Source: Candidatus Albibeggiatoa sp. nov. BB20 (GTDB taxonomy: Bacteria > Pseudomonadota > Gammaproteobacteria > Beggiatoales > Beggiatoaceae). From it: 24,746 nucleotides of DNA. The notes under the pieces are model-generated. The model saw nothing but the letters and a program-made list of their open reading frames with translations. It ran no database searches and was not told where the DNA came from. Position 1 is the first letter of the stretch, and every line of letters starts with the position of its first letter. Both the position numbers and the translations under genes were made by a program. Shown piece after piece: positions 1 to 7,071 of this stretch. The DNA lies in contig JADGDW010000054.1 of assembly GCA_016744725.1 (NCBI GenBank), forward strand, positions 1 through 24,746, read 5' to 3'.

Positions 1-75
1 AAAACACGTTAATATAAGCTACAATACGTGCGTTAAAGTACAATATAATAAGAACGATGATAATGTGCCGTTGGG

Positions 76-81
76 TATAAT
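76..81 (+). promoter_or_regulatory. Possible -10 element upstream of the chimeric channel gene
   Basis: A perfect TATAAT hexamer lies 50 bases before the start codon of the 1168-residue channel; a second TATAAT sits at 44-49. Neither has a convincing -35 box at 16-18 bases, so the choice between them is open. Nothing else is seen in bases 1-131. Confidence 0.3.
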
Positions 82-131
82 CACTTGCTTCCCTATAGTC
101 AGTCTGAATACAGGCTGGGCTACACGAGAAC

Positions 132-3100
132 ATGAATATTGAATCACTAAGACCATTACTGCTAGGTATACTCTTTTTATCCATTCTGCTGTGGTTTGGC
201 TATAAAAACAGCGAAGAAGTACTAGCACCAGATGATGAAATACATATTGCATTTGTAGGTCCTCTTACAGGTTCGGGTGCGGACGAAGGTTTGGCTTTAA
301 AGCAGGGTGTCGAGCTTTACATTAAGCAACTTAATGAAAGTGATGAAGGCGGTGTCAATGGCAAATATATCATACTTGATGTTTACGACGATCAAAATAA
401 ACCTGAATTAGCAAAAAAAGCAGCTCGAGAAATTGTAGAGGCGAACCAAGCAGTTGCGGTTGTTGGGCATTACTATAGTTCCTGTTCTATTGCGGCAGGT
501 GAAGTCTATCAACGCAGTGGCATTCCTGCCATTACCCCAGGTTCTACTAACGTTAAAGTCACGGAAGAAAAAGACTGGTATTTCCGCACGATTTTCAATG
601 ATGATTTGCAAGGGCGTTATATAGCGAACTATCTGCAAAAAGTATTAAAGCAAAATGTTGTCAGTGTCATTCATCATGATAATACTTATGGTAAAGATTT
701 AGCTCGTGTGCTTGAAGAAACTTTGACTAATTTAGGTGGTACTGTTCCTTACAGCTATGAATTTTCTAGGACAGCACCTGACTTAGATGAACGCTTAGAT
801 GAAATTGTTGATGAGTTAAAAACCAAAACAGAAAAGGAAGTAGGTTTTATCTTCTTAGCTACATTTGCTGGCAATGGTGCAAAACTGGTTTCTCGCCTTA
901 AAGATGCAGGGCTTAAATTTCCTATTATCGTTCCTGCTGCATTTGACTCCAAGACTTTCCTAAATACTTTCAAAGACATGCCTGAAGAAAAGAAAAACCC
1001 AGGCTACTATACTGATGGTATTTATATTACAACCCCGCTTATTTACGATACTGCAAACGAAAAAGCCCAAGAATTCAAAGACGCCTACAAGACTGAATAT
1101 ACAGAAGAAGCTAATTTGCGCGTGCCTTTTGCCTATGATGCCGCAATGGTGATTATGGAGGCAATTAAACAAACTAATGTCTATGGTAAGCCTGAGACAA
1201 TCCGTGATGATCGGAGTAAAATTCGTTCGTTCTTAGAGAATATGGATAACTCTGGGCAAGCAATTGAAGGTACGACGGGGTTTAACTATTTTGATGAATA
1301 TGGCGATGCACAAAAACCTGTTGCTGTTGGTACGTATAAAAATAACCGTATCGTATCTGCGTTAGTACAGTTGCAAGATGTACGTAATCCTAATGAAATT
1401 GTAGACTTAGAAAAAGCGGTGCAAGAGGGACATATACTCACCATTGATAATAAGTATTTATATAAAACTAATGTGGTTTATGTTGGGGTTAAGATCAATG
1501 AAATACATGATTTAGACTTGCGAAATAGAGAGGCTAAGTTAGATTTTTATGTTTGGCTACGCTATCGTGGGGAAGATATTCATCCTGAAGAACTTGATTT
1601 TGTTAATGCAGTGAATTCAATTCATTTATTAAGTTCGGCGGATATGGATGAAGACGATGTCAAATTGCCCGTTTTTAGTAATGAAAAAGAAAATGACCAG
1701 CAGATGACTTACCGTTTTTATCGTCCGATTAATATTGAAAAAATTGGTGATATGCAGCATCGCCTTTACCGAATTAAAGAACCCTTCAAAATCGACTTTT
1801 TACAACGACCTTACGCCTTACGTGAACATGTGCTGGGTGTCAGCTTTCGCCACCGTGATTTAACCCGCAATAATTTAATTTATGTGACGGATTATGTGGG
1901 TATGGGTGATGAAGAAGAATCGCTGAATAAATTACGTCAATCTAAAGTATTTAGCACCTCATTAGATTGGTCTTTAAATCGCTTATGGTTTTTCCAAAAA
2001 ACGATTAAAGAGAATGCGTTAGGTAGTTTGCAATATTTAAATATTGTCGGTGGTGCAATTGAATTTTCCCAGTTTAATATGGGGGTGCAAATTGTCAATA
2101 ACACCTTCACTTTGCGTCGTTCAATTTCTCGTGGCACTGCGGATAATGTTTTGCTGCTCAGCAGTATTGTGATTTTATTGCTGGGTTTTCGACGTACCGC
2201 GTTTAAATATTTCTCCAAAACGATTTGGATATTTCAAGCCCTATTCTCATTTCTACTACTCATGTCGAGTGAAGTTGTATTGCTCAGTTGGGTGGTTGAA
2301 GAGAATATTTTCCGTGACCTTACGGTGCTGATTAAAATCTATGACATACTGTGGTGGATTATTCCTGCAATTTTGCTGCATTTAGCGGTAGAACGCTTCT
2401 TATGGACACCTGTAGAAGAACGAACTGGGCGTGCAATTCCACGGATTGGGCGGCGTTTCGTCTCATTTTCAATTTATATGCTGACCGCCTTAGCGATTGT
2501 GGCATTTGTTTATGACCAGAAATTAACAAGCTTACTTGCCACTTCTGGTGTGATTGCGATGATTATTGGTTTGGCGATTCAGATCAATATTTCTAATATC
2601 TTCTCAGGTATGGCGATTAATATTGAGCATCCTTTCAGAGTTGGTGACTGGGTACAAATTGGCGAATTTGAAGAAGGCAAAGTGGTTGATATTACGTGGC
2701 GGACAACGCGGATTATTACTCGTATGGGTTGTATTCTGAGTATCCCTAATAGTATGGCGGCTGAATCAACCATTCATAACTATGATTATCCTGATGATAC
2801 TTTTTGGTTGCGCTTTATCGTGCATGTTCATCCTTCCCACCACCCAGAACGAGTACGCAAAATTATTCGTGATGCGGTTTTATCAACTGAGGTCGTATTA
2901 AAAACGCCAGAACCCTTTATTATATTCCGTGGATTAAGTGATTGGGCTGCTGATTACTTAGTGTATTTCGTGGTACGTGACTATGCTTGGAGACTGCTGC
3001 ATGAGGAGGCGGTATGGCTACGAATATGGATTCACCTGAATCGAGCAGGTATTGCACCTGCCATCCAGCGACAGGAAATACATTTATTCAAAGGGGTAAA

Positions 3101-3638
3101 AGAAAGGGGGGAGGAGGCGGCGACGAAACCTATTACACTACTTCAAGAGGTGACGCTTTTTAGACCATTTTCTGACAAAGCGAAGAATTACTTAAGTGAT
3201 TGTATGCACAAACATCGCTTTAGCGAAGGAGATATTATCGTTCGTCAAGGTGATGAGGGTAATTCCTTATTTATTATTGTAGAAGGTGTAGTAGGCGTTC
3301 GAGTTCAAACCCCTGAGGGTGAGTCAATTGAGGTGGCGCGTTTAGGCGCAGGTGAATTCTTTGGTGAGATGGCATTACTCACTGGGGAAGACCGCGCTGC
3401 CACCATCATTGCTTTAACCAGTACTTATTTATTTGAAATTACCAAAGAAGACATCAAGCCATTACTTGAAAATGAGCCAGATGTGCGGGCATTAGTGACT
3501 AAAGTCTTGACACAACGTCAAATGATGACACAATCACAAATGCACACTGAACATCATGACAATGTTGAAGAAGAAGCGGCATATAAAAAACTGCTCGATA
3601 GAATTGAAAACTTCTTTGGATTGCGCAGTAAAAGTTAA
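132..3638 (+). CDS. Chimeric receptor-channel: periplasmic binding domain + pLGIC-like domain + MscS pore + cyclic-nucleotide-binding domain
   Basis: Predicted inner-membrane ligand-gated channel of 1168 residues. Residues 8-23 are a hydrophobic N-terminal anchor without a clear cleavage site. Residues 36-415 are a LivJ-type (Peripla_BP_6) binding domain: GPLTG at 43-47, then the VGHYYSSCS...GIPAITPGSTN block at about 111-140. Residues 446-665 form a beta-rich domain whose spaced motifs resemble the extracellular domain of pentameric ligand-gated channels (GLIC type). Membrane helices follow at about 668-686, 697-723, 730-757, 776-795 and 799-830. The last two continue into an MscS pore and beta domain (GLAIQINISNIFSG, then HPFRVGDWVQIG, then IPNS at about 871). 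Residues 1010-1117 are a CNBD with FGEMALL (about 1076-1082) and RAAT, the cNMP phosphate-binding cassette. MscS plus CNBD is the known bCNG channel arrangement; the two periplasmic domains are additional. The start ATG lacks a strong ribosome site. A TRAP binding protein follows 23 bases later, probably co-transcribed. Ligands and gating are unknown. Confidence 0.9.
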   Translation: MNIESLRPLLLGILFLSILLWFGYKNSEEVLAPDDEIHIAFVGPLTGSGADEGLALKQGVELYIKQLNESDEGGVNGKYIILDVYDDQNKPELAKKAAREIVEANQAVAVVGHYYSSCSIAAGEVYQRSGIPAITPGSTNVKVTEEKDWYFRTIFNDDLQGRYIANYLQKVLKQNVVSVIHHDNTYGKDLARVLEETLTNLGGTVPYSYEFSRTAPDLDERLDEIVDELKTKTEKEVGFIFLATFAGNGAKLVSRLKDAGLKFPIIVPAAFDSKTFLNTFKDMPEEKKNPGYYTDGIYITTPLIYDTANEKAQEFKDAYKTEYTEEANLRVPFAYDAAMVIMEAIKQTNVYGKPETIRDDRSKIRSFLENMDNSGQAIEGTTGFNYFDEYGDAQKPVAVGTYKNNRIVSALVQLQDVRNPNEIVDLEKAVQEGHILTIDNKYLYKTNVVYVGVKINEIHDLDLRNREAKLDFYVWLRYRGEDIHPEELDFVNAVNSIHLLSSADMDEDDVKLPVFSNEKENDQQMTYRFYRPINIEKIGDMQHRLYRIKEPFKIDFLQRPYALREHVLGVSFRHRDLTRNNLIYVTDYVGMGDEEESLNKLRQSKVFSTSLDWSLNRLWFFQKTIKENALGSLQYLNIVGGAIEFSQFNMGVQIVNNTFTLRRSISRGTADNVLLLSSIVILLLGFRRTAFKYFSKTIWIFQALFSFLLLMSSEVVLLSWVVEENIFRDLTVLIKIYDILWWIIPAILLHLAVERFLWTPVEERTGRAIPRIGRRFVSFSIYMLTALAIVAFVYDQKLTSLLATSGVIAMIIGLAIQINISNIFSGMAINIEHPFRVGDWVQIGEFEEGKVVDITWRTTRIITRMGCILSIPNSMAAESTIHNYDYPDDTFWLRFIVHVHPSHHPERVRKIIRDAVLSTEVVLKTPEPFIIFRGLSDWAADYLVYFVVRDYAWRLLHEEAVWLRIWIHLNRAGIAPAIQRQEIHLFKGVKERGEEAATKPITLLQEVTLFRPFSDKAKNYLSDCMHKHRFSEGDIIVRQGDEGNSLFIIVEGVVGVRVQTPEGESIEVARLGAGEFFGEMALLTGEDRAATIIALTSTYLFEITKEDIKPLLENEPDVRALVTKVLTQRQMMTQSQMHTEHHDNVEEEAAYKKLLDRIENFFGLRSKS

Positions 3639-3649
3639 AGCTCCAAATT

Positions 3650-3656
3650 GGGAGAG
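3650..3656 (+). promoter_or_regulatory. Ribosome binding site deciding a GTG start
   Basis: GGGAGAG lies 5 bases before the GTG at 3662. It selects this GTG as the start of the first TRAP binding protein, and the resulting N-terminus is a proper lipoprotein signal. Confidence 0.75.
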
Positions 3657-3661
3657 CAAGA

Positions 3662-4663
3662 GTGAAATTAATTAAGCTTTTAGCATTAGCATGGATAGCA
3701 TCCCTTCTCATGAGTTGTGGGGGCTCTGAGCCTGATGATCAAGCCGGTTTATCAACCATCACTTGGGATATGCCTACACCTTATTCTGATGCGGTTTTCC
3801 ACACTCAAAATATCCATCAATTTGCTGAGGAAGTGAAGCAACTGACACAATATAAGTTGCAAATTCAAGTACATTCTGGTGCGGCATTGTATAAACATCC
3901 TGAAATCAAACGAGCTGTACGGAGTGGACAAGTTCCTATTGGTGAAATTTTAATCTCTTTGCTTGGCAATGAAGACCCTTTATTTCAAGTAGATTCATTA
4001 CCCCTGTTAGCAACCAGCTATGACCAAGCTCGTAAATTATGGCAGGTTTCGCGCCCAGAAATTGAAGCATTATTGGATAAACAAGGCTTAAAGCTGCTCT
4101 ATGCTGTGCCTTGGCCACCACAAGGTTTATATACGAACAAACCTATTGCAGTTATGGGTGATATGCAAGGCGCGAAAATTCGGGTTTATAATGCCCTATT
4201 ATCACGTTTAGTTGAGCTATTGGGAGGGAATCCCTCAACAGTGCAATCTCCTGAAATTCCACAGGCATTTAGCACAGGCTTAATTAATGCAATGATTACA
4301 TCACCATCGACAGGTGTGAGTAGTCAATGTTGGGATTTTGTTTCGCATTATTATGATATTCAAGCGTGGATTCCCAAAAATATGGTGTTTGTGAATAAAC
4401 GCGCATTTGATAGATTAAGCCCTGATATGCAAAATGCGTTATTGGCTGCAGCACGTCATGCAGAAGAGCGTGGTTGGGCGATGAGTGAAAAAGAAACCGC
4501 AGAAAAAACCCGCACTTTGTCTAAAAATGGTATGTTTGTATTAAAGCCAACGATTGAATTTCAGAATAGCTTAGATGAGATTCGGATTCAAATGGCAGCA
4601 GAATGGGAAGCTGTAGCAGGTAAAACAGGTGCAATAGTACTGAAGGCGATGGAAGGCGAATAA
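3662..4663 (+). CDS. dctP: TRAP transporter solute-binding lipoprotein (DctP family), copy 1
   Basis: Extracytoplasmic substrate-binding component of a tripartite ATP-independent (TRAP) transporter, which captures an organic acid and hands it to the Q/M membrane subunits. The GTG start gives a lipoprotein signal with lipobox LMSC and Cys19, so the protein is membrane-tethered rather than free. The DctP fold is supported by KHPEIKRAVRSG (about 78-89), the KIRVYN block with Arg174 at the position that normally pairs with the substrate carboxylate, and the QAFSTGLINAMITSPSTG segment at 201-218. At 333 residues it is full length. It is about two-thirds identical by eye to the second copy at 6055-7053. 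It follows the chimeric channel gene by 23 bases and is separated from the Q subunit by a toxin/antitoxin remnant. Substrate not assignable from sequence. Confidence 0.92.
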   Translation: MKLIKLLALAWIASLLMSCGGSEPDDQAGLSTITWDMPTPYSDAVFHTQNIHQFAEEVKQLTQYKLQIQVHSGAALYKHPEIKRAVRSGQVPIGEILISLLGNEDPLFQVDSLPLLATSYDQARKLWQVSRPEIEALLDKQGLKLLYAVPWPPQGLYTNKPIAVMGDMQGAKIRVYNALLSRLVELLGGNPSTVQSPEIPQAFSTGLINAMITSPSTGVSSQCWDFVSHYYDIQAWIPKNMVFVNKRAFDRLSPDMQNALLAAARHAEERGWAMSEKETAEKTRTLSKNGMFVLKPTIEFQNSLDEIRIQMAAEWEAVAGKTGAIVLKAMEGE

Positions 4664-4688
4664 TAGTGGCTGACTAAAAGGCATATTT

Positions 4689-4913
4689 ATGATTGATTAT
4701 AAAAAATATATAACAATACAAGCTGGAAAACGCTCAGGTCAACCTTGCATTCGTAACTTGAGAATAACTGTATATGATGTGTTACGCACGTTAGCTTGTG
4801 GTATGACAACTGAAGAAATTGTAGATGATTTTCCTCAATTGACCCAAAATGACATTTTAGCTTGCTTAGCTTATGCTGCTGATAAAGAACACAATGTGGC
4901 AATATATGCGTAA
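4689..4913 (+). CDS. DUF433 antitoxin-like protein
   Basis: Intact 74-residue DUF433 protein, a small family with a helix-turn-helix-like region often encoded directly before a DUF5615 PIN-like toxin (VapB-type antitoxin). Features seen: GKRSGQPCIRNLRITVYDVL in the N-terminal half, then GMTTEEIVDDFPQLTQNDI, the helical DNA-binding-like part. AAGG at 4678-4681 gives a good ribosome site 7 bases before the ATG. The stop overlaps the ATG (4906) of the following broken toxin gene by eight bases, the usual coupled TA arrangement. It sits between TRAP genes P1 and Q, an unusual site that suggests insertion into the transporter locus. With the toxin dead, its present role, if any, is unknown. Confidence 0.8.
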   Translation: MIDYKKYITIQAGKRSGQPCIRNLRITVYDVLRTLACGMTTEEIVDDFPQLTQNDILACLAYAADKEHNVAIYA

Positions 4914-5262
4914 AATTGCTCTTTGATGAAAATTTATCTTATAAGCTTTGCCAGTGCCTTAGCGCCTTGCTGATATTTATCCAAATGCCATACATGTTTC
5001 ACAACGCTATCAACAAGCTGATGGACAAATAGAAGATATTGAAATATGACAGTTTGCTAAGCAAAATAGTTACACTATTGTGACTCAAGATGCTGATTTT
5101 AATGAGATTTTAATATTGAATGGCTATCCTCCACATATCGTTTGGTTACGTGTTGGTAATTGCAAGCTAAAAGTAATAGAAAATATTATGAGAAAAAATA
5201 ATATTAAAATACAAACATTTGTTCATGAAGCTAATTGCGGCATTATTGAAATTAGAGATTAG
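4906..5262 (+). pseudogene. Broken DUF5615 (PIN-like / Mut7-C-like) toxin gene
   Basis: Reading through three disruptions recovers a DUF5615 protein. The ATG at 4906 gives M-R-K, then one extra A in the AAAA run at 4912-4915 shifts frame. The next frame reads LLFDENLSYKLCQCLSALL (4916 onward), the diagnostic acidic N-terminus. Near 4965-4970 the frame returns to that of the ATG and reads DIYPNAIHVSQRYQQADGQ. A TGA at 5047-5049 stands where a Trp codon is expected (IEI*QFAK). The frame then continues with YTIVTQDADFNE, the conserved T-x-D-x-DF motif, to a natural stop at 5260-5262. Two frameshifts plus a nonsense codon make this a true pseudogene rather than one sequencing error. The intact tail from the GTG at 5080 is not an independent gene. 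Its partner antitoxin is immediately upstream. Confidence 0.82.
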
Positions 5263-5438
5263 AAAAGAAAAACTTGTTTTGCCAATAGCCACTTGATATT
5301 CAGTGAGCACTACTTTGTCACAGGACAATCATGATTCTTTAAAAGCTCAAACGGTGTGAAGCATAAACCAACTCCTGTTTTTAGGTGTATGAAAGATAGT
5401 GTAATTACTTAAAGTGATATTGTTGACCCCATCAGTCT

Positions 5439-5444
5439 AAGGAG
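5439..5444 (+). promoter_or_regulatory. Strong ribosome binding site for the TRAP Q subunit
   Basis: AAGGAG lies 6 bases before the ATG at 5451, the strongest Shine-Dalgarno match in the TRAP locus. The preceding 188 bases (5263-5450) show no clear promoter or terminator. Confidence 0.75.
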
Positions 5445-5450
5445 AAACAA

Positions 5451-5942
5451 ATGAAATTGGATTGGCTTTATAAATTAAGCGGTGTAATGGCCGCTGTTTT
5501 ACTAGTTTGTATTGCATTGCTTATCATTGCGCAAATTGTGGCACGTTTTATTGGACAAATTGTACCTGATGCTAATGAAATTGCGGGTTATTGTATGGCA
5601 GGCTCAACATTTTTAGCCTTGGCTTATACTTTACGTGAAGGTGGTCACATTCGTGTCACCATGATTATTAATCATTTGCCTCAGACTTATTCTCGTTTAT
5701 TAGAAGCATTCACTTTAGCGGTTGCAAGCTTATTAACAGGTTATTTTGCTTATTATTTAACCTTAATGGTTTGGCAAACCTATCAATATGGTGAAGTGTC
5801 TCAAGGTCATATTCCGATGCCATTATGGATTCCTCAAAGTAGTCTGGCGATAGGTATGACTATCTTATGTTTAGCATTTATTGAAGAATTAATTCATGCA
5901 CTGCAAGGTAAAGCGTTGAGTTATAAAGATACTCAGCATTAA
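5451..5942 (+). CDS. dctQ: TRAP transporter small permease subunit (DctQ family)
   Basis: Four-helix integral membrane subunit that partners with DctM in a TRAP transporter. The 163-residue length is typical. Hydrophobic helices are visible at about 8-32, 47-65, 86-110 and 130-150. The family signature is the block with NEIAGYCMAGSTFLALAYTLREGGHIRV spread over about residues 42-69, including the conserved E, the small-residue helix and the RxGxHIRV end. It stands as its own gene rather than fused to M. The upstream neighbour is the dead toxin; the downstream neighbour is the second binding protein, 112 bases away, with a hairpin in between. Confidence 0.92.
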   Translation: MKLDWLYKLSGVMAAVLLVCIALLIIAQIVARFIGQIVPDANEIAGYCMAGSTFLALAYTLREGGHIRVTMIINHLPQTYSRLLEAFTLAVASLLTGYFAYYLTLMVWQTYQYGEVSQGHIPMPLWIPQSSLAIGMTILCLAFIEELIHALQGKALSYKDTQH

Positions 5943-5984
5943 AGTGTTTAGGCCTTTAGAGTAAGCAGTCTATAGGCTTAAAAT

Positions 5985-6009
5985 GTATATACCCAACATC
6001 GGTGTATAC
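5985..6009 (+). promoter_or_regulatory. Intercistronic hairpin between TRAP Q and P2
   Basis: GTATATACC (5985-5993) pairs with GGTGTATAC (6001-6009) around a 7-base loop, nine pairs with one T-G wobble. No T-tract follows, so it is not an ordinary terminator. It lies 45 bases before the P2 start and could stabilise or process the transcript so that the binding protein is made in excess over the permease. That role is inference. Confidence 0.45.
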
Positions 6010-6054
6010 CTTGCATGTTTCAGCGACAGTTTAATGACACGATAAGGTGGAGAC

Positions 6055-7053
6055 ATGAAAAAGTTGTTCCTCAGCTTTTTACTACTATTTGTAGGCTGTA
6101 CCCAGCAGTCTGATACCATTGAATGGCACATGCCAACACCTTATTCTGAAGGCGTATTTCATACCAAAAATATTTTACATTTTGTTGAAGAGGTTGAAAC
6201 CCTAACCGAAGGTAAATTTGTCATTCATGTTCATTCGGGTGCATCTGTATTTAAACACCCCGAAATTAAACGCGCAGTACGCAGTGCACAAGTTCCGATT
6301 GGTGAAGTCCTCATTTCTCTATTAGGTAATGAAAACCCATTATTCCAAATGGATGTTTTACCTTTATTAGCCACTAATTATGAACAGGCACAAAAATTAT
6401 GGCAGATTTCGCGGCTGGAAATTGAAAAAATATTAGCCGCACAAGGTTTGAAATTACTTTACGCTGTGCCATGGCCGCCACAAGGTCTGTATGTTAAACG
6501 CGAAATTAATGACTTAGATGATATTCAAGGCTTAAAAATTCGCGCTTACAATGCAATGCTGTCTCGATTGGTACAATTGATGGGAGGTATTCCGACGACG
6601 GTTGAAACACCTGAAATTGCCCAAGCTTTTAGTACAGGCGTGATTGATGCAATGATGACTTCGCCTTCAACAGGTGTGAGCAGCCAATCATGGGATTACG
6701 TGACTCACTATTATGATTTCCAAGCATGGATTCCTAAAAATATGGTATTTGTGAATAAAAAAGCTTTTGACGCTTTACCACCGAAGATGCAAGCCAGTTT
6801 ATTACAAGCGGCACAACAAGCCGAGCAACGTGGTTGGAAAATGAGTGAAAAAGAAACCGCTGAGAAAACCAAAATTTTAATGGATAATGGCATTCAAGTG
6901 ATGAAGCCAAGCAAAAAGCTCAACGATGAGTTAACGCATATTCGGCAGATGATGGCGCAGGAATGGGAACAAAACGCCGGTGAATTAGGTAAAAAAATCT
7001 TAGAAACCTATAATGATGCGCAACAGCAACTCATTTCACACAATTCGCATTGA
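6055..7053 (+). CDS. dctP: TRAP transporter solute-binding lipoprotein (DctP family), copy 2
   Basis: Second TRAP binding protein of the locus, 332 residues, full length. The signal is a lipoprotein type: hydrophobic residues 4-13, lipobox FVGC, Cys15. The same landmarks as copy 1 are present: HPEIKRAVRSAQVPIGEVL at about 68-86, KIRAYN with Arg163 at the usual carboxylate-contacting position, and AFSTGVIDAMMTSPSTG. Overall it is about two-thirds identical to copy 1 by eye, and substrate-region residues such as WPPQGLY are shared, so the two probably bind the same or closely related ligands. AAGGTGGAG at 6044-6052 is a good ribosome site for the ATG. It is followed by DctM after 18 bases, so this copy is the one most clearly in the transport operon. 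Confidence 0.93.
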   Translation: MKKLFLSFLLLFVGCTQQSDTIEWHMPTPYSEGVFHTKNILHFVEEVETLTEGKFVIHVHSGASVFKHPEIKRAVRSAQVPIGEVLISLLGNENPLFQMDVLPLLATNYEQAQKLWQISRLEIEKILAAQGLKLLYAVPWPPQGLYVKREINDLDDIQGLKIRAYNAMLSRLVQLMGGIPTTVETPEIAQAFSTGVIDAMMTSPSTGVSSQSWDYVTHYYDFQAWIPKNMVFVNKKAFDALPPKMQASLLQAAQQAEQRGWKMSEKETAEKTKILMDNGIQVMKPSKKLNDELTHIRQMMAQEWEQNAGELGKKILETYNDAQQQLISHNSH

Positions 7054-7071
7054 CTAAAGGATTAATGACGT

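Noticed and set aside
19..252. Minus-strand frame of 77 codons overlapping the channel gene start
   Set aside because: It is antisense to the well-supported channel gene, has no family pattern and no ribosome site; a shadow frame.
5080..5262. Independent 60-residue gene
   Set aside because: It is the in-frame tail of the broken DUF5615 toxin, continuing the same fold after a nonsense codon.
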